Assembly (NCBI GenBank): GCA_029961685.1
Contig: JARWKL010000001.1
Coordinates: 30,206,295 to 30,270,294 of the forward strand
Origin: Aristolochia californica
Taxonomy: Eukaryota; Streptophyta; Magnoliopsida; Piperales; Aristolochiaceae
DNA: 64,000 nt
Reading direction: 5' to 3'
Each line of letters begins with the position of its first letter. Position 1 is the stretch's first letter. The notes under the pieces are model-generated. The model saw only the letters and a list, made by a program, of their open reading frames with translations, had not been told where the DNA came from and ran no database searches. Shown here piece after piece: positions 12,701 through 27,570 of the stretch. The position numbers were made by a program, and so were the translations under genes.

Positions 12701-15700
12701 TTTGCAATCGTCGAGAAAAAGGGGGGGCAGTCATTTTTAACTGAGACTTGACTCCCAAACCATGAGTCCTTTATTAGGGTATTATAGCCCGTTACGCATG
12801 ATAAATCACTTTACAATCAACCATGATCGTTGGGTCAGCTTTTTGTAGATGTACAAAACATGGCTTGTTCGACTCGGGTAAATATCCACCGCAGGTTCAG
12901 TTGAGAATTTAATGAGCTTTTTTTATTCTCTTCAAAAGCTATGGATCCATAGGTGATTTGCATCTTTAACTTGTTTAAAACATGAAAATCCATTTTTTAA
13001 GCATGTGCTGAGTAAATCTCTTTCTTATAAAATTCCAAGCTCTTAGGGCTGAACTAGTGGAATTTCCCAAACTTGGACAACAAACCTTTTGTGTTCATTT
13101 GTGGTGTGTGATTAAATTTTCTTTACTTACATTTGTTATTGTTTGAAATTTTTTCCATACTTGAACTCCAAAATTTTCATTTTGTTGTGATCTATTTGCC
13201 TTTTTGGTTTACGGGATGAAGGGAGAGCGAAAACTCAAAGTTTTGTTTTAGGAAAAAATAGTACATGTAGAATGGATATGCAAAATGCACAAACGTAGAG
13301 ACAGATAATTCCAAAGAGTTTCTGTAATTTTTAGCGATTGTAAGCTATTCTTTGTTTTTATATATCAGGTTTTGCAATCATCAGGAAAAAGGGGGGGGCA
13401 GGGATTTTTAACTGAGACTTGACTCCAAATCCATAAGTCATTTATTAGGGTAATAAAGCCCATTACGCATGTTAAATCACTTTACAATCATCCATGATCG
13501 TTGAGTCAGCTTTTTCTTGATAGGCAAAATAATGGCTTGTTTGACTCGGGTAAATATCCCACCGCACGTTCACTTGAGAATTTAATGAGTGCTTGTTATT
13601 CTCTTCAAAAGCTTTGGATCCATAGGTGATTTGCATCTTTAACATGTTTAAAACATGCAAATCCTTTTTTTAAGCATGTGTGGAGGAAATCTCTTTCTTT
13701 TAAAATTCCAAGTTGTTAGAGTTGAACTAGTGGAATTTCCCAAACTTGGACAACAAAACTTTTGAGTTCATTTGTGGTTTGTGAATAAATTTTCTTTACT
13801 TACATTTGTTATTGTTTTAAATTTTTTTCCGTACATGAACTCTAAAATTTTCATTTTGTTGTGATCTATTTGCCTTTTTGGTTTACGGGATGAAGGGAGA
13901 GCGAAAACTCAAAGTTTTGATTTATGAAAAAAGTGTACATCTAAAAGAAAAATGCACAGTGCACAAATGTAGGGCGAGATAATTCCAAATGAGTTTCTGT
14001 AATATTTGGGGATTGTAAGCTCTTCTTAGTTTTTATATATCAGGTTTTGCAATCGTCGGGAAAAAGGGGGAGGCAGGGATTTTTAATTGAGTCTTGACTC
14101 GCAATCCTTCAGTCATTTCTTAGGGTAATATAGCCCATTACGCATGATAAATCACATTACAATCATCCATGATCGTTGGGTCAGCTTTTTGTAGATGGGC
14201 AAAGTAATGGCTTGTTTGACAAGGCTAAATATCCACCTTAGGTTCAGTTGTGAATTTAATGAGCGTTTGTTATTCTCTTCAAAAGCATTGGATCCATAGG
14301 TGATTTTCATCTTTAACATGTTTAAAATATGCGTATCCATTTTTAAAGCATGTGTGGAGGAAATCTCTTTCCTATAAAATTCCAAGCTATTGGGGTTGAA
14401 ATAGTGGAATTTCCCAAACTTGGACAACAAAACTTTTGTGTTCATTTGTGGTCTGTGAATAAATTTTCTTTACTTACATTCCTTATTGTTTAAAATTTTT
14501 TCCGTACTTGAACTCCAAAATTTTCATTTTATTGTGATCTATTTGCCTTTTTGCTTTACGGGATGAAGGGATAGCGAAAACTCAAAGTTCTGTTTTAAGA
14601 AAAAAGAGTAAATGAAGAATGGAAATGCACAATGCACAAATGTAGAGAGAGATAATTCCAAAGAGTTTCTGTAATTTTTAGGGATTGTAAGCTCTACTTA
14701 GTTTTTATATATCAGGCATTGCAATAGTCGGGAAAAAGGGGGAGGCAGGGATTTTGAACTGAGTCTTGACTCCCAATCCGTATGTCATTTATTATGGTAA
14801 TATAGCCCGTTACGCATGATAAATCACTTTACAATCATCCATGATCGTTGGGTCAGCTTTTTGTAGATGGGCAAAATAATGGCTTGTTTGACTCGGGTAA
14901 ATATCGCACCGCACGTTCACTTGAGAATTTAATGAGCGTTTGTTATTCTCTTCAAAATCTATGGATCCATAGGTGATTTGCATCTTTAACATGTTTAAAA
15001 CATGCAAATCAATTTTTTAAGCATGTGTGGAGGAAATCTCTTTCTTATAAAATTCCAACCTGTTTGGGTTGAACTAGTGGAATTTCCCAAACTTGTACAA
15101 CAAAACTTTTGTGTTCATTTGTGGTGTGTGAATAAATTTTCTTTACTTACATTTGTTATTGTTTTAAATTTTTCCGTACTTGAACTCCAAAATTTTCGTT
15201 TTGTTGTGATCTATTTGCCTTTTATGTTTACAGGATGAAGGGATAGCGAAAACTCAAACTTTTGTTTTAAGAAATAAGAGTACATGTATAATGGAAATGC
15301 ACAATGAACAACTGTAGAGAGAGATAATTCCAAAGAGTTTCTGTAATTTTTAGGGATTGTAAGCTCTTCTTAGTTTTTATATATCAGCTTTTGCACTCGT
15401 TGGGAAAAAGGGGGAGGCAGGGATTTTTAACTGAGTCTTGACTCCCAATCCATATGTCATTTATTAAGGTAATATAGTCCGTTACACATGATAAATCACT
15501 TTACAATCATCCATGATCATTGGGTCAACTTTTTGTAGATGGGCAAAATAATGGCTTGTTTGACTCGGGTAAATATCCCACCGCACGTTCACTTGATAAT
15601 TTAATGAGTGTTTGTTATTCTCTTCAAAAGCTTTGGATCCATAGGTGATTTGCATCTTTAACATGTTTAAAACATGCAAATCCATTTTTCAAGCATGTGT

Positions 15701-18700
15701 GGAGGAAATCTCTTTCTTATAAAATTCCAAGCTGTTAGGGTGGAACTAGTGGAATTTCCCAAACTTGTACAACAAAACTTTTGTGTTCATTTATGGTGTG
15801 TGAATAAATTTTCTTTACTTACATTTTTTATTGTTTTAAATTTTTTCCGTACTTGAACTCCAAAATTTTCATTTTGTTGTGATCTATTTGCCTTTTTGAT
15901 TTACGGGACTAAGGGATAGCGAAAACTCAAAGTTTTGTTTTAAGAAAAACGAGTATATGTATAATGGAAATGCACAATGCACAAATGTTGAGAGAGATAA
16001 TTCCAAAGAGTTTCTGTAAGTTTTAGGGATTATAAGCACTTCTTAGTTTTTATATATCAGCATTTGCAATCGTCGGGAAAAAGGGGGAGGCTAGGATTTT
16101 TAACTGAGTCTTGACTCCCAATCCATATGTTATTTATTATGGTAATATAGCCCGTTACGCATGATAAATCACTTTACAATCATCCATGATCGTTGGGTCA
16201 GCTTTTTGTAGATGGGCAAAATAATGGCTTATTTGACTCAGGTAAATATCCCACCGCACGTTCACTTGAGAATTTAATGAGCGTTTATTATTCTCTTCAA
16301 AAGTTATGGATCCATAGGTGATTTGCATCTTTAACATGTATAAAACATGCAAATCCATTTTTTAAGCATGTGTTGAGGAAATCTCTTTTTTATAAAATTC
16401 CAAGCAGTTAGGGTTGAACTAGTGGAATTTCCCAAACTTTGACAACAAAACTTTTGTGTTCAATTGGGGTGTGTGAATTAATTTTCTTTACTTACATTTG
16501 TTATTGTTTTAAAAATTTTCCGTACTTGAATTCCAAAATTTTCATTTTGTTGTGATCTTTTTGCCTTTTTAGTTTACGGGATGAAGGGAGAGCGAAAACT
16601 CAAAGTTTTGTTTTAGGAAAAAAGAGTACATGTAGAATGGAAATTCACAATGCACAAACGTAGAGAGAGATAATTCCAAAGAGTTTCTGTAATTTTTAGG
16701 GATTGTAAGCTCTTCTTAGCTTTTATATATCAGGTTTTGCAATCGTCCGGAAAAAGGGGGGGCAGTCATTTTTAACTGAGACTTGACTCCCAATCCATGA
16801 GTCCTTTATTAGGGTATTATAGCCCGTTACGCATGATAAATCATTTTACAATCAACCATGATCGTTGGTTCAGCTTTTTGTAGATGTGCAAAATAATGGC
16901 TTGTTTGACTCGGGTAAATATCCACCGCAGGTTCAGTTGAGAATTTAATGACCTTTTTTTATTCTCTTCAAAAGCTATGGATCCATAGGTGATTTTCATC
17001 TTTAACATGTTTAAAACATGAAAATCCATTTTTTAAGCATGTGCTGACTAAATCTCTTTCTTATAAAATTCCAAGCACTTAGGGTTGAACTAGTGGAATT
17101 TTCCAAACTTGGACAACAAACCTTTTGTGTTCATTTGTGGTGTGTGAATAAATTTTCTTTACTTACATTTGTTATTGTTTTAAATTTTTTCTGTACTTGA
17201 ACTCAAAAAATTTCATTTTGTTGTGATCTATTTGCCTTTTTGGTTTATGGGATGAAGGGAGAGCGAAAACTCAAAGTTTTGTTTTAGGAAAAAAGAGTAC
17301 ATGTAGAATGGAAATGCAAAATTCACAAACGTAGAGACAGATAATTCCAAAGAGTTTCTGTAATTTTTAGCGATTTTAAGCTATTCTTTGTTTTTATATA
17401 TCAGGTTTTGCAATTGTCGGGAAAAAGGGGGGGTAGGGATTTTTAACTGAGACTTGACTCCAAATCCATAAGTCATTTATTAGGGTAATATTGCCCATTA
17501 CGCATGATAAATCACTTTACAATCATCCATGATCATTGGGTCGGCTTTTTCTAGATAGGCAAAATAATGGCTTGTTTGACTCGGGTAAATATCCCACCGC
17601 ACGTTCACTTGAGAATTTAATGAGTGTTTGTTATTCTCTTCAAAAGCTTTGGATCCATAGGTGATTTGCATCTTTAACATGTTTAAAACATGCAAATCCA
17701 TTTTTTAAGCATGTGTGGAGAAAATCTCTTTCTTTTAAAATTCCAAGTTGTTAGGGTTGAACTAGTGGAATTTCCCAAACTTGGACAACAAAACTTTTGA
17801 GTTCATTTGTGGTGTGTGAATAAATTTTCTTTACTTACATTTGTTATTGTTTTAAATTCTTTTACGTACATGAACTCTTAAATTTTCATTTTGTTGTGAT
17901 CTATTTGCCTTTTTGGTTTACGGGATGAAGGGAGAGCGAGAACTCAAAGTTTTGATTTATGAAAAAAGTGTACATCTAAAATAAAAATGCACAGTGCACA
18001 AATTTAGGGCGAGATAATTCCAAATGAGTTTCTTTAATATTTAGGGATTGTAAGCTCTTCTTAGTTTTTATATATCAGGTTTTGCAATCGTCGGGAAAAA
18101 GGGGGAGGCAGGGATTTTTAAATGAGTCTTGACTCCCAATCCATCAGTCATTTCTTAGTGTAATATAGCCCGTTACACATGATAAATCACATTACAATCA
18201 TCCATGATCGTTCTGTCAGCTTTTTGTAGATGGGCAAAATATTGGCTTGTCTGACTCGGCTAAATATCCACCGCAGGTTCAGTTGTGAATTTAATGAGGG
18301 TTTGTTATTCGCTTCAAAAGCTTTGGATCCATAGGTGATTTGTATCTTTAAATGTTTAAAACTTGCATATCCATTTTTTAAGCATGTGTGGAGGAAATCT
18401 CTTTCTTATAAAATTCCAAGCTGTTAGGGTTGAACTAGTGGAATTTCCTAAACTTGGACAACAAAACTTTTGTGTTCATTTGTGGTGTATGAATAAATTT
18501 TCTTTACTTAAATTTGTTATTGTTTCATATTTTTTCCGTACTTGAACTCCTAAATTTTCATTTGGTTGTGATCTATTTGCCTTTTTGGTTTACGGGGATG
18601 AAGGGAGAGCGAAAACTCAAAGTTTTGTTTGAGGAAAAAAAGAGTACATGTACAATGGAAATTCACAATGCACAAATGTAGAGAGAGATAATTCCAATGA

Positions 18701-20172
18701 GTTTCTGCAATTTTTAGGGATTGTAAGCTCTTCTTTGTTTTTATATATCAGGTTTTTAACTCGTCTGGAAAAAGGGGGAGGCAGGGATTTTTAACTGAGT
18801 TTTGACTCCCAATCCATATGTCATTTATTATGGTAATATAGCCCGTTACGCAAGATAAATCACTTTACAATCATCCATGATCGTTGGGTCAGTTTTTTGT
18901 AGATGGGCAAAATAATGGCATGTTTGACTCAGGTAAATATCCCACCGCATGTTCACTTGAGATTTTACTGAGCGTTTGTTATTCTCTTCAAAAGCTTTGG
19001 ATCCATAGGTGATTTGCATCTTTAACATGTTTGAAACATGCGTATCCATTTTTAAAGCATGTGTGGAGGATATCTCTTTCCTATAAAATTCCAAGCTATT
19101 GGGGTTGAAATAGTGGAATTTCCCAAACTTGGACAACAAAACTTTTGTGTTCATTTGTGGTCTGTGAATAAATTTTGTTTACTTACATTCCTTATTGTTT
19201 AAAATTTTTTCCGTACTTGAACTCCAAAATTTTCATTTTGTTGTGATCTATTTGCCTTTTCGGTTTACGGGATGAAATGATAGCGAAAACTCAAAGTTCT
19301 GTTTAAAGAAAAAAGAGTAATTGAAGAATGGAAATGCACAATGCACAAATGTAGAGAGAGATACTTCCAAAGAGTTTCTGTAATTGTTAGGGATTGTAAG
19401 CTCTTCTTAGTTTTTATATATCTGGCATTGCAATAGTCGGGAAAAAGGGGGAGGCAGGGATTTCTAACTGAGTCTTGACTCCCAATCCATATGTCATTTA
19501 TTATGGTAATATAGCCCGTTACGCATGAAAAATCACTTTACAATCATTCATGATCGTTGGGTCAGCTTTTTGTAGATGGGCAAAATAATGGCTTGTTTGG
19601 CTCGGGTAAATATCCCATTGCACGTTCACTTGAGAATTTAATGAGCGTTTGTTATTCTCTTCAAAATCTATGGATCCATAGGTGATTTGCTTCTTTAACA
19701 TGTTTAAAACATGCAAATCCATTTTTTAAGCATGTGTGGAGGAAATCTCTTTCTTATAAAATTCCAACCTGTTTAGGTTGAACTAGTGGAATTTCCCAAA
19801 CTTGGACAACAAAACTTTTGTCTTCATTTGTGGTGTGTGAATAAATTTTCTTTACTTACATTTGTTACTGTTTTAAATTTTCTCTGTACTTGAACTCCAA
19901 AATTTTCATTTTGTTCTGATCTATTTGCCTTTTTGGTTTACGGGAAGAAGGGAGAGCGAAAACTCAAAGTTTTGTTTTAAGAAAAAAGTGTACATGTAGG
20001 ATGGAAATGCATAATGCACAAACGTAGAGAGATAATTCCAAAGATTTTCTGCAATTTTTAGGGATTGTAAGCTCTTCTTAGTTTTTATATATCAGGTTTT
20101 GCAATCTTCGGGAAGAAGGGGGGGCAGGGATTTTTAACAGAGTCTTGACTCCCAATCCATAAGTCATTTATT
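6726..20172. repeat. Satellite segment 2: units 11-30, decayed six-unit HOR
   Basis: Short-type units recur at BamHI positions 6895, 10928, 14290 and 18999 and share TTACATTCC followed by a TATTG core. Units 17, 22 and 29 also share GTTGAAATAGTGG. Units 13, 19 and 25 share GGCAGTCATTTTTAAC and GAGACTTGAC. Units 19 and 25 share CAATTGGGGTGTG. Units 20 and 26 share GAAAATCC and GCATGTGCTGA. Units 21 and 27 share CTTTTGAGTTCATTTG. These are spaced six units apart, about 4.04 kb. Short-type spacing of 6, 5 and 7 units shows that single units have been lost and gained. Unit 23 and unit 30 are a matched pair (AAAATCTATGGATCC). Confidence 0.75.
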
Positions 20173-23100
20173 AGAATAATATTGCCCGTTACGCATGATA
20201 AATCACATTACAATCATCCATGATCGTTGGGTCAGCTTTTTGTAGTTGGGCAAAATAATGGCTTGTTTGACTCAGGTAAATATCCCACCGTATGTTCACT
20301 TCAAAATTTAATGAGCGTTTGTTATTCTCTTTAAAAGCTATGGATCCATTGGTGATTTGCATCTGTAAAATGTTTAAAACATCAAAATCCATTTTTAAAG
20401 CATGTGTGGAGGAAATCTCTTTCTTATAAAATTCCAAGCTGTTAGGGTTGAACTAGTTGAATATCCCAAACTTGGACAACAAAACTTTTTTGTTCATTTT
20501 TGGTGTGTGAATAAATTTTCTTTACTTACATTTGTTATTGTTTGAAATTTTTTCCGTACTTGAACTCCAAAATTTTCATTTTGTTGTGATCTATTTGCCT
20601 TTTTGGTTTATGGGAAGAAGGGAGAGCGAAAACTCAAAGTTTTGTTTTAAGAAAAATGAGTACATGTAGAATGGAAATGTGCAATGCCCAAATGTAGAGA
20701 GAGATAATTCCAAAGAGTTTCTGTAATTTTTAGGGATTGTAAGCTCTTCTTAGGTTTTATATATCAGGTTTTGCAATCGTCGGAAAAAAGGGGGGGCAGG
20801 GATTTTTAACCGAGTCTTGACTCCCAATCCATAAGTCATTTATTAGGGTAATGTAGCCCGTTACGCATGATAAATCACTTTACAATCATCCATGATCGTT
20901 GGGTCAGCTTTTTGTAGATGGGCAAAATAATGGCTTGTATGACTCGGGTAAATATCCCACCGCGCGTTCACTTGAGAATTTAATGAACGTTTGTTATACT
21001 CTTCAAAAGCTTTGGATCCATTGGTGATTTGCATCTTTAACATGTTTAAAACATGCATATCCATTTTTAAAGCATCTGTGGAGGAAATCTCTTTCCTATA
21101 AAATTCCAAGCTGTTGGGGTTGAACTAGTGGAATTTCCCAAACTAGGACAACAAAACTGTTGTGTTCATTAGTGGTGTGTCAAAAAAATTTCTTTACTTA
21201 CATTTGTTATAGTTTTAAATTTTTTCGGTACTTGAACTCCAAAATTTTTTATTTTGTTGTGATCAATTTGCCTTTTTGGTTCACGGGATGAAGGGAGAGC
21301 GAAAACTCAAAGTTTTGATTTATGAAAAAAGTGTACATCTAAAATAAAAATGCACAGTGCACAAATGTAGAGCGAGATAATTCCAAAGAGTTTTTGTAAT
21401 TTTTAGGGATTGTAATTTCTTCTTAGTTTTTATAAATCAGGTTTTGTAATCGTCGGGAAAAAGGGGGAGCCACGGATTTTTAACTGTGTCTTGACTCCCA
21501 ATCCATAAGTCATTTCCTAGGGTAATATAGCCCGTTACGCTTGATAAATGACTTTACAATCATCCATGATCTTTGGGTCAATTTTTTGTAGATGGGCAAA
21601 ATAATGGCTTGTTTGACTCGGCTAAATATCCCACCGCACGTTCCGTTGAGAATTTAATGAGCGTTTGTTATTCTCTTCAAAAGCTATGGATCCATAGGTG
21701 ATTTGCATCTTTAACATGTTTCAAACATGCAAATGCATTTTTTAAGCATGTGTGGAGGAAATCTCTTTCTTATAAAATTCCAAGCTGTTAGGGTTGAACT
21801 AGTGGAATTTCCCAAACTTGGACAACAAAAATCTTGTGTTCATTTGTGGACTGTGAATAAATTTTCTTTACCTACATTTGTTATTGTTTTAAATTTTTTT
21901 CAGTGCATGAACTCTAAAATTTTCATTTTGTTATGATCTATTTGCCTTTTTGGTTTACTGGATGAAGGGAGAGCGAAAACTCAAAGTTTTGATTTATGAA
22001 AAAAGTGTGCATCCAAAATGAAAATGCACAGTGCACAAATGTAGAGCGAGATAATTCCAAAGAGTTTCTGTAATTTGTAGGGATTGTAAGCTCTTCTTAG
22101 TTTTTATAAATCAGGTCTTGCAATCGTTCAGAAAAAGGGGGAGGCAGGGATTTTTAACTGAGTATTGGCTCCCAATCCATAAGTCATTTCTTAGGGTAAT
22201 ATAGCCCGTTACACATGATAAATCACTTTACAATCATCCATGATCGTTGGGTCAGGTTTTTGTAGATGGGCAAAATAATGGCTTGTTTGACTCGGGTAAA
22301 TATCCCACCGCACGTTCACTTGAGAATTTAATGAGCGTTTGCTATTCTCTTCAAAAGCTTTGGATCCATAGGTGATTTGCATCTTTACCATGTTTAAAAC
22401 ATGCAAATCCATTTTTTAAGCATGTGTGGAATATATCTCTTTCTTATAAAATTCCAAGCTGTTAGGGTTGAACTAGTGGAATTTCCCAAACTTGGACAAC
22501 AAAACTTTTGTGTTCATTTGTGGTGTGTGAATAAATTTTCTTTACTTACAACTGTTATTATTTTAATTTTTTTTCTATACATGAACTCTAAAATTTTCAT
22601 TTTGTTGTGATCTATTTGCCTTTTTGGTTTACGGGATGAAGGGAGAGCGAAAACTCAAAGTTTTGATTTATGAAAAAAGTGTACATCTATAGTGAAAATG
22701 CACAGTGCACAAATGTAGAGCGAGATAATTCCAAAGTGTTTCTGTAATTTTTAGGGATTGTAAGCTCTTTTTAGTTTTCATATATCAAGTTTTGCAATCG
22801 TCGGGAAAAAGGGGGAGGCAGGGATTTTTAACTGAGTCTTGACTCCCAATCCATAAGCCATTTATTATGGTAATATAGCCCGTTACACATGATAAATCAC
22901 ATTACAATCATCCATGATTGTTGGGTCAACTTTTTGTAGATGGGCAAAATAATGGCTGGTTTGACTCGGGTAAATATCCACCGCACGTTCACTTGAGAAT
23001 TTAATGAGCGTTTGTTTTTCTCTTGAAAAGCTTTGGATTCATAGGTGATTTGCATCTTTAACATGTTTAAAACATGCATATCCATTTTTAATGCATGTGT

Positions 23101-26100
23101 GGAGGAAATCTCTTTCTTATAAAATTCCAACCTGTTAGGGTTGAACTAGTGGAATTTCCCAAACTTGGACAAAAAACTTTTGTGTTCATTTGTTGTGTTT
23201 GAATAAATTTTCTTTACTTACATTTGTTATTGTTTTAAATTTTTTCCGCACTTGAACTCCAAAATTTTTATTTTTTAATGATCTATTTTGCTTTTTGGTT
23301 TACGGGATGAAGGGAGAGCGAAAACTCAAAGTTTTATTTTAAGAAAAAAGAGTACCTGTAAAATGGAAATGCACAATGCACAAACGTAGATAGAGATAAT
23401 TCCAATGAATTTCTGTCATTTTTAGGGATTGTAAGCTCTTCTTGGTTTTTATATATCAGGTTTTGGAATCGTCGGGTAAAAGGGGGGGCAGGGATTTTTA
23501 ACTGAGTCTTGACTCCCAATCCATATGTCATTTATTAGGGTAATATAGCACATTGAGCATGATAAATCACTTTACAATCATCCATGATCGTTGGGTCAGC
23601 TTTTTCTAGATGGGTAAAATAATGGCTTGTTTGAGTCGGGTAAATATCCCACCGCACGTTCACTTGAGAATTTAATGAGTGTTTGTTATTCTCTTCAAAA
23701 GCTATGGATCCATAGGTGATTTGCGTATGTAAAATGTTTAAAACATGCAAATCCATTTTTTAAGCATGTGTGGAGGAAATCTCTTTCTTATAAAACTCCA
23801 AGCTGTTAGGGTTTAACTAGTGGAATTTCCCAAACATGGAGAACAAAACTTTTTTGTTCATTTGTGGTGTGTGAATAAATTTTCTTTACTTACATTTGTT
23901 ATTGTTTTAAATTTTTTCCATAGTTGAACTCCAAAATTTTCATTTTGTTGTGAACTATTTGCCTTTATGGTTTACGGGAAGAAGGGAGAGGGAAAACTCA
24001 AGGTTTTGTTTTAAGAAAAAAGAGTACATGTGGAATGGAAATGCACAATGCACAAACATAGAGAGAGATAATTTCAAAGAGTTTCTGTAATTTTTAGGGA
24101 TTGTAAGCTCTTCTTAGTTTTTATATATCAGGTTTTGCAATCGTCGGGAAAAAGAGGGGGCAGAGATTTTTAACCGAGTCTTGACTCCCAATCCATAAGT
24201 CATTTATTAGGGTAATATAGCCCATTATGCATGATCAATCACTTAACAATCATCCATGATGTTGGGTCAACTTTTTGTAGATGGGCAAAATAATGGCTTG
24301 TTTGACTCGGGTAAATATCCCACCGCGCTTTTACTTGAGAATTTAATGAGCGTTTGTTATTCTCTTCAAAAGCTTTGGATCCATAGGTGATTTCCATCTT
24401 TAACATGTTTAAAACATGCATATCCATTTTTAAAGCATGTGTGGAGGAAATCTCTTTCCTATAAAATTCCAAGCAGTTGGGGTTGAACTAGTGCAATTTC
24501 CCAAACTTGGACAACAAAACTTTTGTGTTCCTTTGTGGTGTGTGAATAAATTTTCTTTACTTACATTTACTTTTGTTTTAAATTTTTTTTGTACTTGAAC
24601 TCCAAAATTTTTATTTTGTTGTGATCTATTTTGTGTTTTGGTTTACGGGATGAAGGGGAGCGAAAACTCAAAGTTTTGTTTTAAGAAAAAAGAGTACATG
24701 TAAAATGGAAATGCACAATGCACAAACGTAGAGAGAGATAATTGCAAAGAGTTTCTGTCATCTTTAGGGATTGTAAGCTCTTCTTAGTTTTTATATATCA
24801 GGTTTTGGAATCGTCGGAAAAAGGGGGGGCAGGGATTTTTAACTAAGTCTGGACTCCCAATCCATAAGTCATTTATTAGGGTAATATAGCACGTTACACA
24901 TGATAAATCACTTTACAATCATCCATGATCGTTGGGTCAGCTTTTTGTAGATGGGCAAAATAATGGCTTGTTTGACTCGGGTAAATATCCCACCGCATGT
25001 TCAGTTGAGAATTTAATGAGCGTTTTTTGTTCACTTAAAAAGCTATAGATCCATAGGTGATTTGCATCTTTAACATGTTTAAAACATGCAAATCTATTTT
25101 TTAAGCAAGTGTGGAGGAAATCTCTTTCTTATAAAATTCCAAGCTGTTAGGGTTGAACTAGTGGAATTTCCTAAACTTGGACAACAAAACTTTTGTGTTC
25201 ATTTGTGGTGTGTGAATAAATTTTCTTTACATACATTTGTTATTGTTTTAAATTTTTTTCTATACATGAACTCGAAAATTTTCATTTTGTTGTGATCTAT
25301 TTGCCTTTTTGGTTTACGGGATGAAGGGAGAGCGAAAACTTAAAGTTTTGTTTTAAGAAAAAAGAGTACATGTAAAATGGAAATGCACAATGCACAAACA
25401 TAGAGAGAGATAATTCCAAAGAGTTTCTATCATTTTTAGGGATTGTAAGCTCTTCTTAGCTTTTATATATCAGGTTTTGCAATCGTCGGGAAAAAGGGGG
25501 GGCAGTGATTTTTAACTGAGTCTTAACTCCCAATCCATAAGTCATTTATTAGGGTAACATAGCACGTTACGCATGATAAATCACTTTAAAATCATCCATG
25601 ATCGTTGGGTCAACTTTTTCTAGGTGGGAGACTAATGGCTTGTTTGACTCGGGTAAATATCCCACCGCACGTTCACTTGAGAATTTAATGAGCATTTGTT
25701 ATTCTCTTCAAAAGCTTTGGATCTAAAAGTGATTTGCGTCTTTAACGTGTTAAAAACATGCAAATGTATTTTTTAAGCATGTCTGGAGGAAATACCTTTC
25801 TTATAAAATTCCATGCTGATAGGGTTGAACTTGTGGAATTTCCCAAACTTGGACAACAAAACTTTTGTGTTCATTTGTGGTATGTGAATAAATTTTCTTT
25901 ACTTACATTTATTATTGTTTTAAATTTTTTTCCGTACATGAATTCTAAAATTTTCATTTTGTTGTGTTCTATTTGCCTTTTTGGTTTACGTAATAAAGGG
26001 AGAGCAAAAACTCAAAGTTTTGATTTATGAAAAAAGTGTACATCTAAAATGAAAATGCACAGTGCACAAATGTAGAGCGAGATAATTCCAAAGAGTTTAT

Positions 26101-27570
26101 GTAATTTTTAGGGATTGTAAGCTCTTCTTAGTTTTTATATATCAGGTTTTGCAATCGTTGGGAAAAAGGGGGAGGCAATGATTTTTAACTGAGTCTTGAC
26201 TCCCAATCCATAAGCCATTTCTTAGGGTAATATAGCCGGTTACGCATGATAAATCACTTTACAATCATCCATGATCATTGGGTCAGCTTTTTGTAGATGG
26301 ACAAAATAATGGCTTGTTTGACTCAAGTAAATATCCCACCGCAGGTTCAGTTGAGAATTTAATGAGCGTTTGTTATTCTCTTCAAAAGCTTTGGATCCAT
26401 AGGTGATTTGCATCGTTAACATGTTTAAAACATGCATATCCATTTTTAAAGCATGTGTGGAGGAAATTTCTTTCCTATAAAATTCCAAGCTGTTGGGGTT
26501 GAACTAGTGGAATTTCCCAAACTTGGACAACAAAACTTTTGTGTTCATTTGTGGTGTGTGAATAAATTTTCTTTACTTACATTATGTTATTGTTTTAAAT
26601 TTTTTTCGTACTTGAACTCCACAATTTTCATTTTGTCGTGATGTATTTGCCTTTTTGGGTTGCTAGATGAAGGGAGAGCAAAAACTCAAAGTTTTGTTTT
26701 AAGAAAAAAGAGTACATGTAGAATGGAAATGCACAATGCACAAGCGTAGAGAGAGATAATTCCAAAGAGTTTCTGTATTTTTTAGGGATTGTAAGCTCTT
26801 CTTAGTTTTTATATATCAGCCTGTGCAATCGTCGGGAAAAAGGGGGAGGCAAGGATTTTTAACTGAGTCTTGACTCCCAATCCATAAGTCATTTATTAGG
26901 GTAATATAGAACGTTACGCATGATAAATCACTTTACAATCATTCATGATCGTTGGGTCAGCTTTTTGTAGATGGGCAAAATAATGCCTTGTTTGACTCGG
27001 GTAAATATCCCACCGCACGTTCACTTGAGAACTTAATGAGCATTTGTTATTCTCTTCAAAAGCTTTGGATCCATAGGTGATTTGCATCTTTAACTTGTTA
27101 AAAACATGCAAATCTATTTTTTAAGCATGTGTGGAGGAAATCTCTTTCTTATAAAATTCCAAGCTGTTAGGGTTGAACTTGTGGAATTTCCCAAACTTGG
27201 ACAACAAAACTTTTGTGTTCATTTGTGGTGTGTGAATAAATTTTCTTTCTTACATTTGTTATTGTTTTAAATTTTTTTCCATACATGAACTCTAAAATTT
27301 TCATTTTGTTGTGATCTATTTGCCTTTTTGGTTTTCGGGATGAAGGGAGAGTGAAAACTCAAAGTTTTGATTTATGAAAAAAGTGTACATCTAAAATTAA
27401 AATGCACAATGCAGAAATGTAGAGCGAGATAATTGCAAAGAGTTTCTGTAATTTTTTGGGATTGTAAGCACTTCTTAGTTTTTATATATCAGGTTTTGCA
27501 ATCGTCGGGAAAAAGGGGGAGGCAGGGATTTTAAACTGAGTCTTGACTCCCAATCCAAAAGTCATTTCTT
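20173..27570. repeat. Satellite segment 3: units 31-41, diverged
   Basis: Unit starts follow the usual spacing; BamHI-equivalent positions are 20342, 21014, 21688, 22362, 23035, 23706, 24377, 25047, 25719, 26393 and 27067. Related units lie 5 to 7 apart. Units 31 and 36 share TGTAAAATGTTT and the tail TTTTTAACCGAG. Units 32 and 37 share CCGCGC. Units 35 and 42 share GGCTGGTTTGACTC. Several BamHI sites are mutated here. Single differences are scattered throughout, which suggests older and less homogenised copies than at 32-49 kb. No gene or insertion is seen. Confidence 0.75.
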
